From contig NZ_CP018839.1 in the NCBI RefSeq assembly GCF_001922305.1, forward strand, positions 2,108,001-2,172,000: DNA of 64,000 nt, in the 5' to 3' direction. Positions within the stretch are counted from its first letter, which is position 1. The number at the start of each line of letters is the position of its first letter. Made by a program: the position numbers and the translations under genes. Below the pieces are notes generated by a model that searched no databases, was not told the origin of the DNA, and saw only the letters and a program-made list of their open reading frames with translations. This document shows, one piece after another, positions 11,178-24,054 of this stretch. Origin of the DNA: Thauera chlorobenzoica. Its GTDB lineage: Bacteria; Pseudomonadota; Gammaproteobacteria; Burkholderiales; Rhodocyclaceae.

Positions 11178-12070
11178 ACCCGTTGCGGACTTTGCTCGCC
11201 GCCACCGACCTTTCCGCCCTCGCCCGCCATGCGGTGATGCGCGCCGCGCTGATCGCTGCCGAATCGGGGGGGCAGCTGTCGCTGCAGCATGTGGTCAGCG
11301 TCGGCGCGCTTGATGCGCTGCGCCATCTGCTCGATGCCGGGACGGCCGGGATGCAGCAGCAACTGCTCGAGGAGGTGCGTGGAGAAGTGCAGGCGCTTGC
11401 CGCCGAAGTGGCCGCGCACCATGGCGTCGCCGCGGCGGTTCGGGTCGATGTGGGGGCGGTGCTGGCGGAAATCGCCAGCCATGCCGATGCGATCGATGCC
11501 GATCTGCTCGTGCTTGGCGCCCGTGGCGCCGGCTTCATGCGCGAACTGCTGATCGGCTCCACCACCGAACGTGCGCTGCGCAAGATCAGCCGGCCGCTGC
11601 TGGTGGTCAAGCAGATGGCGCACGAGTCCTATCGGAGGATGCTGGTGCCGGTGGACTTTTCGGCGCGCTCGCTCGATGCGCTGAGGGTGGCGCAGCGCGT
11701 CGCGCCCGCGGCCGAGATCGTGCTGCTGCACGCCTTCGAGGTGCCTTTCGAAGGCAAGCTGCGCTTTGCCGGTGTCGACGAGCAAGCCCTGTCCGCGCTG
11801 CGGGTCAATGCCCGGCGCGAGGCGGGCGCACAGATGAACGAGCTGGTCGAGCAGGCCGCGCTCGACCCCGCCCGGGTGCGCCGGATCGTGCTCCACGGCG
11901 AAGCCAGCACCCAGATTCTGGAACAGGAGCAGGCGCAGGATTGCGACCTGATCGTGATCGGCAAGCGCGGCCAGGGCGTGTTCGAGGAAATGCTGCTGGG
12001 CAGCGTCACCCGGCATGTCCTCGCCCGCTCCGCGGCCGACGTTCTGGTGGCCGACCGCCGGGCGGGCTGA
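11174..12070 (+). CDS. Tandem universal stress protein (UspA family)
   Basis: 298 aa made of two Usp domains (residues ~1-143 and ~150-298). Each ends in the ATP-binding signature G-x2-G-x9-G-S: GARGAGFMRELLIGST in the first and GKRGQGVFEEMLLGSV in the second. ATG at 11174 overlaps the antiporter stop and has AGGAGA seven bases upstream. The coupling to a cation pump and an antiporter suggests it senses or tunes ion transport under stress; that role is inference. Confidence 0.92.
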   Translation: MNPLRTLLAATDLSALARHAVMRAALIAAESGGQLSLQHVVSVGALDALRHLLDAGTAGMQQQLLEEVRGEVQALAAEVAAHHGVAAAVRVDVGAVLAEIASHADAIDADLLVLGARGAGFMRELLIGSTTERALRKISRPLLVVKQMAHESYRRMLVPVDFSARSLDALRVAQRVAPAAEIVLLHAFEVPFEGKLRFAGVDEQALSALRVNARREAGAQMNELVEQAALDPARVRRIVLHGEASTQILEQEQAQDCDLIVIGKRGQGVFEEMLLGSVTRHVLARSAADVLVADRRAG

Positions 12071-12216
12071 GCGCTCCTGCCCGCCCGCCGCGGGACGGCT
12101 GGCGCGCCGCTGCGGCTGCGGTGCTGCCGGCGCCGGCTGGGTCGGACTGGGCGGCAGCGGCCGTGCGGCGTACACTTCCGTTTTGACCGCGCCTGCGCGC
12201 GGCCGACGGAGAGAAG

Positions 12217-14910
12217 ATGAAAACCGAACATGCCCCAACGATCCGGCGCGCCGACTATCGGCCGCTGCCCTGGACGGTCGAGACCGTCGACCTGCATTTC
12301 AGCCTCGACGCCGAGGCGACCGTCGTCACCAACCGCATGTCGTGCGTGCGCAATCCGGACGTCGAAGACGGCCCGATCCGGCTGTGGGGTGAGGCGCTCG
12401 AGCGCCTGGCGCTGACCGTCGACGGCCAGCCTCCGGCGAGCTTGCGCGAGGACGGCTCGCTGCTCGAGATCGGCGCCAGCGGCGAGCGTGTCGTCGTCGA
12501 AGTGCGCACCCGCATCGACCCGCGTGCCAACACCACGCTGTCCGGACTTTACCTGTCGAACGGCGGCTTCTTCACCCAGTGCGAGGCGGAAGGTTTTCGT
12601 CGCATCACCTGTTTTCCCGACCGCCCCGACGTGATGGCGCGGTTCACCGTGACGCTCGAAGCCGATCGCGCCGCCTGCCCGGTACTGCTGTCCAACGGCA
12701 ACCTGGTCGAAGAGGGGGCGCTGCCCGGTGATCGCCATTACGCGAAGTGGGTGGATCCCTTTCCCAAGCCGTCCTATCTCTTCGCCCTGGTCGCGGCGAG
12801 GCTGGTCGCACTCGAGCGCCGGGTGACGACGAAGTCGGGGCGCGAGGTGCTGCTCCAGGTGTGGGTGGAAGAAGGCAATCTCGACCGCTGCGGGCATGCG
12901 ATGGATTCCCTGGTGCACGCGCTGCGCTGGGACGAGGAGACCTTCGGCCTCGAGCTCGACCTCGACCGCTTCATGATCGTCGCCGTCGCCGACTTCAACA
13001 TGGGGGCGATGGAGAACAAGGGGCTGAACATCTTCAACACCAAGTTCGTGCTCGCCAAGCCGGACACCGCCACCGACCTCGATTACGAAAACATCGAGAG
13101 CGTGGTCGCGCACGAATACTTCCACAACTGGACCGGCAACCGCGTCACCTGCCGCGACTGGTTCCAGCTCACGCTGAAGGAAGGGCTCACCGTCTTTCGC
13201 GACCAGCAGTTCTCCGCCGACATGCTGGCGAGGGCAGCCAGCGCGGGCGCCGGCCCCGAAGGCGCGGCCTCCGCGCGTGCGGTCAAGCGCATCGACGACG
13301 TGCGCGTGCTGCGCGCGGCGCAGTTCCCCGAGGACGCGGGGCCGATGGCGCACCCGATCCGCCCCGACTGCTACCAGGAGATCAACAATTTCTACACCGC
13401 CACGGTGTACGAGAAGGGCGCCGAAGTCATCCGCATGCTCCATACCCTGCTCGGGCAGGAAGGCTTCCGCAACGGCATGGATCTGTACTTCAGCTACCAC
13501 GACGGCCAGGCGGTGACCTGCGACGACTTCGTCGAAGCGATGTCGGAAGCCAACAACGGCGTCGATCTCGACCCCTTCATGCGTTGGTACGCTCAGGCCG
13601 GGACGCCGCGGGTGAAGGCCAGTGGGGTCTGGGATGGTGCAACCGGCAGCTACACTCTGAGCCTCGCGCAGCACACCCCGCCGACGCCGGGCCAGGCGCT
13701 CAAGCTGCCGCTGGTGATCCCGGTCGCGCTCGGCCTGATCGGGCCGGATGGCCGTGACCGGGCACTGCGGCTGGAGGGCGAGAGCCAGGCCGGAGCGACG
13801 ACGCGCGTGCTGCGCCTGACCGAAGCGGAGCAGACGTTCCGCTTCGTCGGCCTCGATGCCGAGCCGGTGCCTTCGCTGCTGCGCGGCTTTTCCGCGCCGG
13901 TGATCCTCGAACTGGACGAGGACGATGCCCGGCTTGCGTTCCGCATGGCCCACGACGCCGACCCCTGCAACCGCTGGGACGCCGCCCAGCGCTACGCCGA
14001 GCGCGTGGTGCTGGCGCTGGCCGCAGGCTCCGCCGGGGAGGTGGCGCCGGCCTTCGTCGAGGCGTTCCGCCGCCTGCTCGAAGACGCCCGTCTCGATCCT
14101 GCTTTCCGCGCCCAGGCCCTCGCCCTGCCGGGCGAAGCCTATCTGCTCGAACGCATGGCGGCGGCCGACCCCGCGGCGCTGCGCGGCGCGCTGATGAAGG
14201 TGATGCGCACCCTCGGCGGCGTCCTGGCCGCGTCCTGGCTGGGCGTGCTCGAGGCGACCGAGCCGGCGCCGGTTTACCGCTACCACCCGGGCGACGCCGG
14301 CGCTCGCGCGCTCGCCAATCTCGCCCTGCGCTACCTCGCCGCCGCCGGTGACGAGCGCGGGCTGGCATGCGCGCAGGCCCGCTTCGAGGCCGCCACCAAC
14401 ATGGCCGAGCGTTTCGGCGCCCTTGCCGCGCTGGTCCAGAGCGCGAGCCCGGCGCGCGAGGTGGCGCTGGCCGCGTTCCATGCGCGTTACCGTGACGATG
14501 CCCTGGTGCTGGACAAGTGGTTCGCGCTGCAGGCCGGTGCCTGGCGCTGGGATGCAGCGGTGGCGCCGACCCTGGCGCGGGTGCGCGGCCTGCTGGACGA
14601 CCCCGCGTTTAGCCTGGCGAACCCGAACAAGGTGTATGCCCTGCTCGGTACCTTCTTCCGCGCCAACCCCGGCGAGTTCCATGCCGCCGACGGTAGTGGC
14701 CATGCCTTCTGGGCCGAGCAGGTGATGGCGCTGGACGCGAAGAATCCCCAGGTCGCCGCACGCATGGCCCGCACCCTGGAAAACTGGCGCCATCTCACTG
14801 CGGCGCTGCAGGCGAGCATCCGCCCGCAGCTCGAACGGGTGCTGGCGAGTGAGGGGTGCTCGCCGGACGTCGCGGAGGTCGTCGGCAAGGCCCTCGAACA
14901 GGTGGGCTGA
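12217..14910 (+). CDS. pepN: Aminopeptidase N (M1 zinc metallopeptidase)
   Basis: 897 aa cytosolic aminopeptidase releasing N-terminal residues from peptides. The substrate-binding GAMEN lies near residue 263. The zinc motif HEYFHNW (HExxH) is near 299, with the distal zinc-ligand glutamate 19 residues on, in LKEGLTVFRDQQ. The all-alpha C-terminal ERAP-like half is complete. Length is right for gammaproteobacterial-type PepN. Monocistronic, ended by a clear terminator. Confidence 0.96.
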   Translation: MKTEHAPTIRRADYRPLPWTVETVDLHFSLDAEATVVTNRMSCVRNPDVEDGPIRLWGEALERLALTVDGQPPASLREDGSLLEIGASGERVVVEVRTRIDPRANTTLSGLYLSNGGFFTQCEAEGFRRITCFPDRPDVMARFTVTLEADRAACPVLLSNGNLVEEGALPGDRHYAKWVDPFPKPSYLFALVAARLVALERRVTTKSGREVLLQVWVEEGNLDRCGHAMDSLVHALRWDEETFGLELDLDRFMIVAVADFNMGAMENKGLNIFNTKFVLAKPDTATDLDYENIESVVAHEYFHNWTGNRVTCRDWFQLTLKEGLTVFRDQQFSADMLARAASAGAGPEGAASARAVKRIDDVRVLRAAQFPEDAGPMAHPIRPDCYQEINNFYTATVYEKGAEVIRMLHTLLGQEGFRNGMDLYFSYHDGQAVTCDDFVEAMSEANNGVDLDPFMRWYAQAGTPRVKASGVWDGATGSYTLSLAQHTPPTPGQALKLPLVIPVALGLIGPDGRDRALRLEGESQAGATTRVLRLTEAEQTFRFVGLDAEPVPSLLRGFSAPVILELDEDDARLAFRMAHDADPCNRWDAAQRYAERVVLALAAGSAGEVAPAFVEAFRRLLEDARLDPAFRAQALALPGEAYLLERMAAADPAALRGALMKVMRTLGGVLAASWLGVLEATEPAPVYRYHPGDAGARALANLALRYLAAAGDERGLACAQARFEAATNMAERFGALAALVQSASPAREVALAAFHARYRDDALVLDKWFALQAGAWRWDAAVAPTLARVRGLLDDPAFSLANPNKVYALLGTFFRANPGEFHAADGSGHAFWAEQVMALDAKNPQVAARMARTLENWRHLTAALQASIRPQLERVLASEGCSPDVAEVVGKALEQVG

Positions 14911-14950
14911 GCGCGGCGCGCGCCTGCTGGGCGATCCGCTGCGTGAACAC

Positions 14951-14978
14951 AAAAACGCCGGGAAAACCCGGCGTTTTC
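14951..14978 (+). terminator. Bidirectional terminator between pepN and the CBS-domain gene
   Basis: Stem AACGCCGGG/CCCGGCGTT with an AAAA loop, A run before and T run after (14951-14977). It serves the convergent pepN (+) and CBS-protein (-) genes. Confidence 0.85.
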
Positions 14979-15020
14979 ATCGGTGTGCGGCCCGCTCGGG
15001 CCGCTTCGGAACCTGCCCGC

Positions 15021-15467
15021 TCACTCCGCGGCGAGATCGCCGGCGATGTAGCTTTCCAGGTGCTTGATCGTCTTCTCCTGCTGGCTGACGATGGATTTCA
15101 CCATGTCACCGATGGTGACGATGCCGAGCACCTTGTTGTTTTCCACCACCGGGATGTGGCGGAAGCGCTTTTCCGTCATTGTTTCCATGACTTCGTCCAC
15201 GGTGTGTGCCCGCGTCACGGTAAACGGGGCAGGGGTCATCAGGTCGCCGACCTTGACGTTGCGCGACATCAGCCCCTTGAGCACCACTTTGCGGGCATAG
15301 TCGCGCTCGGTAAAGATGCCGACCAGACGGTCGCCGTCGGTCACGAGGACGCAGCCGATATCGAACTGGGCCATCACCGACAGTGCATCGAACACCGAAT
15401 CGGTCGGGCGCACGGCGTGGAAGGCATGGCCTTTCTGGTCGAGAATTTGTTTTACGCTGGTCGTCAT
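15021..15467 (-). CDS. CBS-domain pair protein
   Basis: 148 aa consisting almost wholly of two CBS domains (residues ~8-65 and ~72-128), with FTERDYARKVVLKG at the end of the first and IGDMVKSIVSQQE at the end of the second. Such pairs bind adenine nucleotides and act as cytosolic energy sensors. No fused effector domain is present, so its target is unknown. ATG at 15467 follows GGGGGATC at a good spacing. Confidence 0.9.
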   Translation of the reverse strand: MTTSVKQILDQKGHAFHAVRPTDSVFDALSVMAQFDIGCVLVTDGDRLVGIFTERDYARKVVLKGLMSRNVKVGDLMTPAPFTVTRAHTVDEVMETMTEKRFRHIPVVENNKVLGIVTIGDMVKSIVSQQEKTIKHLESYIAGDLAAE

Positions 15468-15624
15468 CGTCTTGATCCCCCACGGTTGTTGACGCTCGGG
15501 CTGCATATCGCGGCCGGTTTTTGTTACAGATTGGCTTCAAGCCTTTCGGGACGCAAGCGGGGAACAACCCTTATTCCGTCGTGCGGCCCCTATTTTTTCC
15601 CGCCTCGTCGACCTGCTGGAGGGC

Positions 15625-17299
<1,675 letters not shown>

Positions 17300-17370
17300 A
17301 CATCGCTCCTGATGGGAGGACGGAGTTTTCACCAAACGGATGCGATGCACAAGTGCATTGCCATCCTCGG

Positions 17371-17754
17371 TCAGCTGCGGAAAATGAAATAGACCGCGCC
17401 GAGCATGCACAGGCCGGCCCACAGATAGTCGAGCTTGAGCGGTTGTTTCATGTAGATCACGACGAAGGGAACGAACACCAGCAGGGTGATCACTTCCTGC
17501 AGGATCTTCAGCTGCGCCAGGCTCAGCGCGGTGGCGCCGATGCGGTTGGCCGGGACCTGGAGCAGGTATTCGAACAGGGCGATGCCCCAGCTCACGATCG
17601 CCGCGACGTACCAGGCCTTGCCCTGCATCGTCCTGAGGTGGCCGTACCAGGCGAAGGTCATGAACACGTTGGATGCGGCAAGCAGCAATGCAGTCTGCAG
17701 CCAGACCGGGCTGGCGCTGGTGGCGGTGGTGGCGGACTGGAGCCAGGCGGGCAT
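17371..17754 (-). CDS. DUF486 family membrane protein
   Basis: 127 aa with four hydrophobic helices, a DMT-like small membrane protein. Recognisable DUF486 segments are [31 protein letters not shown] and [13 protein letters not shown]. Function unknown. ATG at 17754 ([10 protein letters not shown]) starts just before the first helix. Confidence 0.88.
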   Translation of the reverse strand: MPAWLQSATTATSASPVWLQTALLLAASNVFMTFAWYGHLRTMQGKAWYVAAIVSWGIALFEYLLQVPANRIGATALSLAQLKILQEVITLLVFVPFVVIYMKQPLKLDYLWAGLCMLGAVYFIFRS

Positions 17755-17782
17755 GGTGGCGGGAGGCGCGGAGTGGCGGATC

Positions 17783-18277
17783 TTATCCGAGGCGGGTGAT
17801 GGCCTGGTCGCCGACGGCGGCGAGCAGCCCGGCGAGGCTGCCGTGGCCGGGAATGACGGTCTCCGGCGCGATCTCGGCGAGTGGCAGCAAGGCGAAGGCG
17901 CGCAGGTGCATGCGCGGGTGCGGCACCTGCAGCGCCGGCGTATCGATGACCGCATCGCCGTAGAGCAGCAGGTCGAGGTCGATCGTGCGCGGCGCCATCG
18001 GATAGTCGCGGCTGCGGCCGCTGTCGTGCTCGATGCCGTGCAGGGCCTCGAGCAGGGCGTGGGCGTCGAGTGCGGTGTCGAGCGCGATGACGGCGTTGAT
18101 GTAGTCGGGCTGGCCGTCCACCCCGACCGGTGCGCTGCGGTAGAGCGCCGAGTGCGCTGCGACCGCGCTCACGGGCAGGGCGCCGAGGCGCTGCAGGGAG
18201 AGGGCGAACGCTGCCGCCGGGTCGCCGAGGTTGGCGCCGAAGGCGATGTAGGCGCGCACGCGCGCCACCGCGCTCAT
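17783..18277 (-). CDS. folK: 6-hydroxymethyl-7,8-dihydropterin pyrophosphokinase
   Basis: 164 aa, transferring pyrophosphate from ATP in folate synthesis. Family markers: YIAFGANLGDP near the N terminus and RTIDLDLLLYGD with PHPRMHLRAFALLPLAEIAP near residues 100-135. Its ATG overlaps the pcnB stop (ATGA), the standard pcnB-folK arrangement; folB lies elsewhere in this window at 54.6 kb. Confidence 0.96.
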   Translation of the reverse strand: MSAVARVRAYIAFGANLGDPAAAFALSLQRLGALPVSAVAAHSALYRSAPVGVDGQPDYINAVIALDTALDAHALLEALHGIEHDSGRSRDYPMAPRTIDLDLLLYGDAVIDTPALQVPHPRMHLRAFALLPLAEIAPETVIPGHGSLAGLLAAVGDQAITRLG

Positions 18278-19632
18278 GCGCTGTCCGCGGAAGCGACGGC
18301 CTCGCCGTCGGCCGGTTTGCGCCGCCGCCGCCGGCGCTTTTTCGCCGCCGGCGCCGCTTCGGCCGGGGCCTCGCGGAGCAGCGCGTCGCGCTCGTCGTGA
18401 CCGGCATGGGCGAAGCGGTCCCACCAGTCGACGAGCTCCATCGATATCTCGCCCGCCTGTGCGCGCAGGCGCAGGAAGTCCCAGCCGGCGCGGTAGCGCG
18501 GCTGCTCGATGAGGCGATAAGGGGTCTTCCCCGAGCGCTTGTCGAAGCGCGGCTGCAGCGCCCAGATGTCCTTGATGTCGCCGACGATGCGGCGGGTGAT
18601 CGCGAGCTTGCCGGCCTGGGCGTCGAGGACCTCGTCCATCGCTTCGAACAGCGCCGGCTGGGCGTGCTCGCCGGCGGCCTTCTTCCTTTCCCACGCCGAC
18701 AGCACTTCGTGCCACAGCAGGGTGGCGAACAGGAAACCGGGCGACACCGACTTGTCCTGGCGCACGCGCTCGTCGGTGTTTTCCAGCGACAGCCAGACGA
18801 AGCGCTCGCCCAGCGGCTGGCCGAGGATGACGTCGAGCAGCGGCAGCAGGCCGTGGTGCAGGCCTTCTTCGCGCAGCTGCTGCAGGCACTTCACCGCGTA
18901 GCCCGAGAACAGCAGCTTGAGCATCTCGTCGAACAGGCGCGCGGCCGGCACGTTTTCCAGCAGGGCGGCCATGTCGCGGATCGGATGGCGCGCGGCGGGA
19001 TCGATGCTGAGGCCCAGCTTTGCCGCCAGGCGCACCGCGCGCAGCATGCGTACCGGGTCTTCGCGGTAGCGCGTGCGCGGGTCGCCGATCATGCGCAGGG
19101 TTTTCTGCTGGATGTCGGCCACGCCGTGGTGATAATCGACGATGGTTTCGGCGCCCGGGTCGTAGTACAGCGCATTGACGGTGAAGTCGCGCCGGGTGGC
19201 GTCTTCTTCCTGGTTGCCGTACACGTTGTCGCGCAGCACGCGGCCGTGCGCGTCGGTTTCCGTCGATTCGGCGTCCTGGTTGGCGCGGAACGTGGAGACC
19301 TCGATGGTTTCCGGCCCGCTCATCACGTGCACGATCTTGAAGCGGCGGCCGATGATGCGTGAGCGGCGGAACAGCGCGCGCACTTCTTCCGGCGTGGCGC
19401 TGGTGGCGACGTCGTAGTCCTTCGGCGGATGGCCGATCAGCAGGTCGCGCACGGCGCCGCCGACGACGAAGGCCTTGAAGCCGGCTTCCTGCAGCACCGT
19501 GCAGGTCTTGCGCGCAGCCGGCGACAGCTGCTCGCGGCGGATGCCGTGGCGTTCGACGGGGATGAGGGCGGGTTCGCGGTGTGCGGATTGCGTCGGGCGC
19601 TTGAAGACCTTGCGCAGCAGCTTGCGGATCAT
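18274..19632 (-). CDS. pcnB: Poly(A) polymerase I
   Basis: 452 aa, adds 3' poly(A) tails that mark RNA for decay. The class II nucleotidyltransferase signature FVVGGAVRDLLIGHPPKDYD is near residue 48, followed by RRDFTVNALYYD and the RNA/ERhead segments. The C-terminal ~40 residues are Lys/Arg/Ala-rich (KKRRRRRRKPAD), typical of PcnB rather than CCA-adding enzyme. ATG at 19632 chosen to give MIRKLLRKVFKRP. Confidence 0.94.
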   Translation of the reverse strand: MIRKLLRKVFKRPTQSAHREPALIPVERHGIRREQLSPAARKTCTVLQEAGFKAFVVGGAVRDLLIGHPPKDYDVATSATPEEVRALFRRSRIIGRRFKIVHVMSGPETIEVSTFRANQDAESTETDAHGRVLRDNVYGNQEEDATRRDFTVNALYYDPGAETIVDYHHGVADIQQKTLRMIGDPRTRYREDPVRMLRAVRLAAKLGLSIDPAARHPIRDMAALLENVPAARLFDEMLKLLFSGYAVKCLQQLREEGLHHGLLPLLDVILGQPLGERFVWLSLENTDERVRQDKSVSPGFLFATLLWHEVLSAWERKKAAGEHAQPALFEAMDEVLDAQAGKLAITRRIVGDIKDIWALQPRFDKRSGKTPYRLIEQPRYRAGWDFLRLRAQAGEISMELVDWWDRFAHAGHDERDALLREAPAEAAPAAKKRRRRRRKPADGEAVASADSA

Positions 19633-19771
19633 CGGGAAAGGCGTAGTCCTTGCATAAGCGCGCAATCATAACCGATCGCATTGCCGGTTCGGCGAACGTG
19701 TGTGCGACGCTGTGGTCCGCGAGGGCGGACAGATGTGCCGCGCCGGGGGCGGAGCCGGGCGCGGGGCGCTC

Positions 19772-20434
19772 TCAGCGCAGCGAGATCACCGGCCAGCCTT
19801 GCGCTTGGGCGTGAGTGCGCAGGGTGTCGTCGGGGTCGACCGCCACCGGGTTGGATACCCGCTGCATCAGCGGCAGATCGTTGTGCGAGTCGCTGTAGAA
19901 CCAGCTCCGGTCGAAGCTCCCCAGGTGCAGACCGAGCGATTCGAGCCAGGCATCGACGCGTTCGATCTTGCCTGCCTTGAAGGCGGGCAGGCCGCGCGGC
20001 TTGCCGGTGAACGCGCCGCCTTCCTGCGCCGGGATGGTGGCGACCAGGTGGGGGATGCCGAACTCGCGCACGATCGGGCCGGTGACGAAGGCGTTGGTCG
20101 CCGTCACCACCGCGATCAGCGCGTCGCTGTCCAGGTGCTCCTGGACCAGCGCGCGCGCCTTGGCGGTGATCATCGGCCGTACCGACCGCTCCATGAACTC
20201 GCGGTGCCAGGCGTCGAGCTCGGCGCGCGGATGGCGGGCGAGCGGGGCGAGCTGGAAGTCGAGGAACTCGAAGATGTCGAGGGTGCCGGCCTTGTATTGC
20301 TCGTAGAAGAGGATGTTCTTCGCCTCCTGCACTTCGCGGTCGAGCACGCCCTTGCCGATCAGGAATTGTGCCCAGGCGAAGTCGGAGTCGCCGGCGAGCA
20401 GGGTGTTGTCGAGGTCGAAAAGAACGAGATTCAC
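19772..20434 (-). CDS. HAD-superfamily subclass IB phosphatase (SerB-like)
   Basis: 220 aa. The nucleophile motif FDLDNTLLAGDSD is at residues 6-18. Motif II (VVTATNAF) is near 108. Motif III/IV appears as GKPRG and SDSHNDLPLM near 190. The fold resembles phosphoserine phosphatase, but such HAD-IB proteins can act on several phosphomonoesters, so the substrate is not assigned. Lies 108 bases after hda. Confidence 0.88.
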   Translation of the reverse strand: MNLVLFDLDNTLLAGDSDFAWAQFLIGKGVLDREVQEAKNILFYEQYKAGTLDIFEFLDFQLAPLARHPRAELDAWHREFMERSVRPMITAKARALVQEHLDSDALIAVVTATNAFVTGPIVREFGIPHLVATIPAQEGGAFTGKPRGLPAFKAGKIERVDAWLESLGLHLGSFDRSWFYSDSHNDLPLMQRVSNPVAVDPDDTLRTHAQAQGWPVISLR

Positions 20435-20541
20435 GCTTGGGCTCCGTCGGGAGAAATGGAAACAGGAGGGCCGGGGGCCAGAAGTCTAACCCCGGAAGGC
20501 CGCAAGCAGCGCCCGGGGAGAGGGAGGGGCGTCGGGGACGT

Positions 20542-21234
20542 TCAGATTTCCAGGCCCTGTCGGATCATCTCGCGCAACAGCGGCAGCGTGATCGGACGTT
20601 TGCGTTCGAGCGAGGCGGCGTCGAGCGCGTCGAGCACCCGGCGCAGGCTGGCGAGGTCGCGGCGGCCGTGGCGCAGCAGGAAATCGACCACCTCGTCGGC
20701 CAGGCGCAGGCCGCGGCGCTCGGCGAGGGTGGTAAGGATGGTGGCGCGGGCGTCGTCGTCGAGAGGCTGCACCTCGAAGACCAGGCTCTGCCCGATGCGG
20801 GTGCGCAGATCCTCGCGCAGCACCAGCCCGAGCGGCGCCGACGGCCCGGACAGGAGCAGCGACTGGCGGTTGCCGCGGGCGCGATTGAAGGCGTTGAACA
20901 GGGCGATCTGGGCGTCGGCGGACAGCTGCTCGACATCGTCTACCGCGAGCAGGGCGCCGTCCGTTTCCGGGAGGCTATCGTCCACGTCGGTGGCGGCGAA
21001 CAGGTGGGTGGGACGGCCGGCCGCGCGCGCCATGCCCAGGGTGGCGCGCAACAGGTGGCTGCGGCCGCTGCCCGGGCCGCCCCACAGGTAGATGTGGCGC
21101 GCCGGGAGCTGGGCTGCAGTGGCGGGCGAGGCCTGCAGCGACAGCGCCGCCACCAGCTCGGCGTTGGCGCCGGCGACGAAGTTTTCCAGTGTCGGCGGCG
21201 TATCGGGGCGGATGTCGAGGACGAGCTGCTTCAT
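20542..21234 (-). CDS. hda: DnaA regulatory inactivator Hda
   Basis: 230 aa DnaA-like AAA+ protein without a DNA-binding domain. It has an N-terminal clamp-binding style segment (QLVLDI), a degenerate Walker A WGGPGSGRSHLLRA, and Walker B LLAVDDVEQL. With the beta clamp, Hda promotes ATP hydrolysis by DnaA after initiation. Short length supports Hda rather than DnaA. ATG at 21234 overlaps the permease stop (ATGA). Confidence 0.93.
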   Translation of the reverse strand: MKQLVLDIRPDTPPTLENFVAGANAELVAALSLQASPATAAQLPARHIYLWGGPGSGRSHLLRATLGMARAAGRPTHLFAATDVDDSLPETDGALLAVDDVEQLSADAQIALFNAFNRARGNRQSLLLSGPSAPLGLVLREDLRTRIGQSLVFEVQPLDDDARATILTTLAERRGLRLADEVVDFLLRHGRRDLASLRRVLDALDAASLERKRPITLPLLREMIRQGLEI

Positions 21235-22334
21235 CGCGAGGAGGCGTCCTTCGTTGCGCCCGGCGCTTCGCTCCCCAGGTAAACCGGGCTGGCGAACCAG
21301 GCGTGGCGCACTTCGCGCAAGCCCACGAGCAGTGCCGCGCTCACCGGCAGCGCCACCAGCACGCCGACGAAGCCGAACAGCTGGCCGAAGGCCATCAGCG
21401 CGAAGATGACTGCCAGCGGATGCAGGCCGATCCGTTCGCCGACCAGGTAGGGCGTGAGGAGGAAGCTCTCCAGTAGCTGACCGAGGCCGTACACCGCGGC
21501 GACGCCGATCAGCGGCGGCCAGCCTTCGCCTTGCAGCAGCGCGGCCATGATCGCCAGCAGCAGGCCGCCGCCGAAGCCGACATAGGGAATGAACACCAGC
21601 AGGCCGGTGAGTACCCCCACCGGCAAGGCGAACTTCAGCCCGGCGAGCCACAGCCCGAGGCTGTAGAACAGGGCCAGCAACAGCATCACCGACAGCTGGC
21701 CGCGGAGGAATTCGGACATCACCGAGTCGATGTCGCCGAGGATGCGCACCGTGCGTGCGAGCCAGGGGCGGGGGACGATGCGCTCCAGTTCGGCGAGGAT
21801 GCGCGGCCATTCCTGCAGCAGGTAGAACATCACCAGCGGGATCAGGAACAGGTTGACGACGAAGCCGACCAGCGCCATCCCGCCCGTCTTGAGATGGCCG
21901 ATCAGCACCGGCAGGATGTCCTGGGCGCTGCTCCAGTTGTCGGCGAGCAGCTGGCGGAACTGGGCGGCGTCGAGCTGCAGCTCGATTCCCAGCCGCGCCT
22001 GCAGCAGTGGCGACACCTGGGCGTTGAACATTTCGATCAGGTCGGGCAGGCGGTTCACCAGCAGCACGCCCTCGCGATACACCATCGGCAGCAGGATCAG
22101 CGCCAGCGTCACCAGCGCGAGACCGGCCGCGATGATCACCAGCAGCACGGCGAACGCACGCGGCACGCGCCGGGCCACCATCCAGTTCACCGCCGGGTCG
22201 CAGATGTAGGCGAACACCGCGGCGATCACGAACGGGGCGAGGATCGGCCCCAGGGCCCAGAACAGTCCGATCAGCGCGAGGCCCGCCGCGGTCCAGGCCA
22301 GGGTTTGCAGACGATCGGCGCGGGGATGGCTCAT
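21231..22334 (-). CDS. AI-2E family transporter (PerM-like)
   Basis: 367 aa integral membrane protein with about eight hydrophobic helices. Family segments are seen in the C-terminal half: [16 protein letters not shown] and [19 protein letters not shown]. Upstream of hda, as in many proteobacteria, with a four-base overlap. The substrate is not predictable; the family name does not prove autoinducer transport. Confidence 0.9.
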   Translation of the reverse strand: MSHPRADRLQTLAWTAAGLALIGLFWALGPILAPFVIAAVFAYICDPAVNWMVARRVPRAFAVLLVIIAAGLALVTLALILLPMVYREGVLLVNRLPDLIEMFNAQVSPLLQARLGIELQLDAAQFRQLLADNWSSAQDILPVLIGHLKTGGMALVGFVVNLFLIPLVMFYLLQEWPRILAELERIVPRPWLARTVRILGDIDSVMSEFLRGQLSVMLLLALFYSLGLWLAGLKFALPVGVLTGLLVFIPYVGFGGGLLLAIMAALLQGEGWPPLIGVAAVYGLGQLLESFLLTPYLVGERIGLHPLAVIFALMAFGQLFGFVGVLVALPVSAALLVGLREVRHAWFASPVYLGSEAPGATKDASSR

Positions 22335-22473
22335 TTCTAGTAAAATCGCGGACTTGGTGCGGGGCATCCTACCCGCAAAACCCGTAAATGTAGCCACTTG
22401 GCGTCGCGGTCTCAAGTTCGATCCGCCGCCGGGCGGCGCCAGCCCAGCATCCTGCAAGCCCAAAGGAACGATC

Positions 22474-23544
<1,071 letters not shown>

Positions 23545-23588
23545 CGGATGGTGCGCCCGCTGGCGCTTGACCGCCGGTCGCAGCGGCA

Positions 23589-23951
23589 ATGATTTTCCGT
23601 CTGGCCGCCGATCTCGTTCTGCTGCTGCACCTGGCGTTCATCGTCTTCGTGCTCACCGGCGGGCTGCTTGCCCTGCGCTGGCGGTGGGCGCCGTTGCTGC
23701 ATCTTCCCGCGGCCGCCTGGGGGGTGTTCATCGAGCTCAGTGGGCGGATCTGCCCGCTCACTCCACTGGAAAACCTGCTGCGCGCCCAGGCGGGCCAGGC
23801 CGGTTATGCAGGGGGCTTCATCGAGCACTACCTGCTGAGGCTGATCTATCCAGATGACATGACTCAGGGCGTCCAGGCCGTACTCGCCGGGGTCGTGTTG
23901 GGTGTCAATGCCGGCGTGTATGCGTGGGTGTGGCGGCGGCGGAGCAGATGA
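23589..23951 (+). CDS. DUF2784 family membrane protein
   Basis: 120 aa with three hydrophobic helices (LVLLLHLAFIVFVLTGGLLA; a mid helix; AVLAGVVLGVNAGVYAWV). The DUF2784 signature runs through SGRICPLTPLENLLRAQAG and the EHYLLRLIYP block. No known function. Last core gene before the island; a strong terminator follows. Confidence 0.88.
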   Translation: MIFRLAADLVLLLHLAFIVFVLTGGLLALRWRWAPLLHLPAAAWGVFIELSGRICPLTPLENLLRAQAGQAGYAGGFIEHYLLRLIYPDDMTQGVQAVLAGVVLGVNAGVYAWVWRRRSR

Positions 23952-24054
23952 AACCGGCGAGTTTCCGGCTGTTTGTATTGCCCCTGCATGGCCGTGGATG
24001 ACTTGCGGCGGGGTTTGCATGTGCGGGCGCGTTCGCCCGTGTCGAGGACACGAG

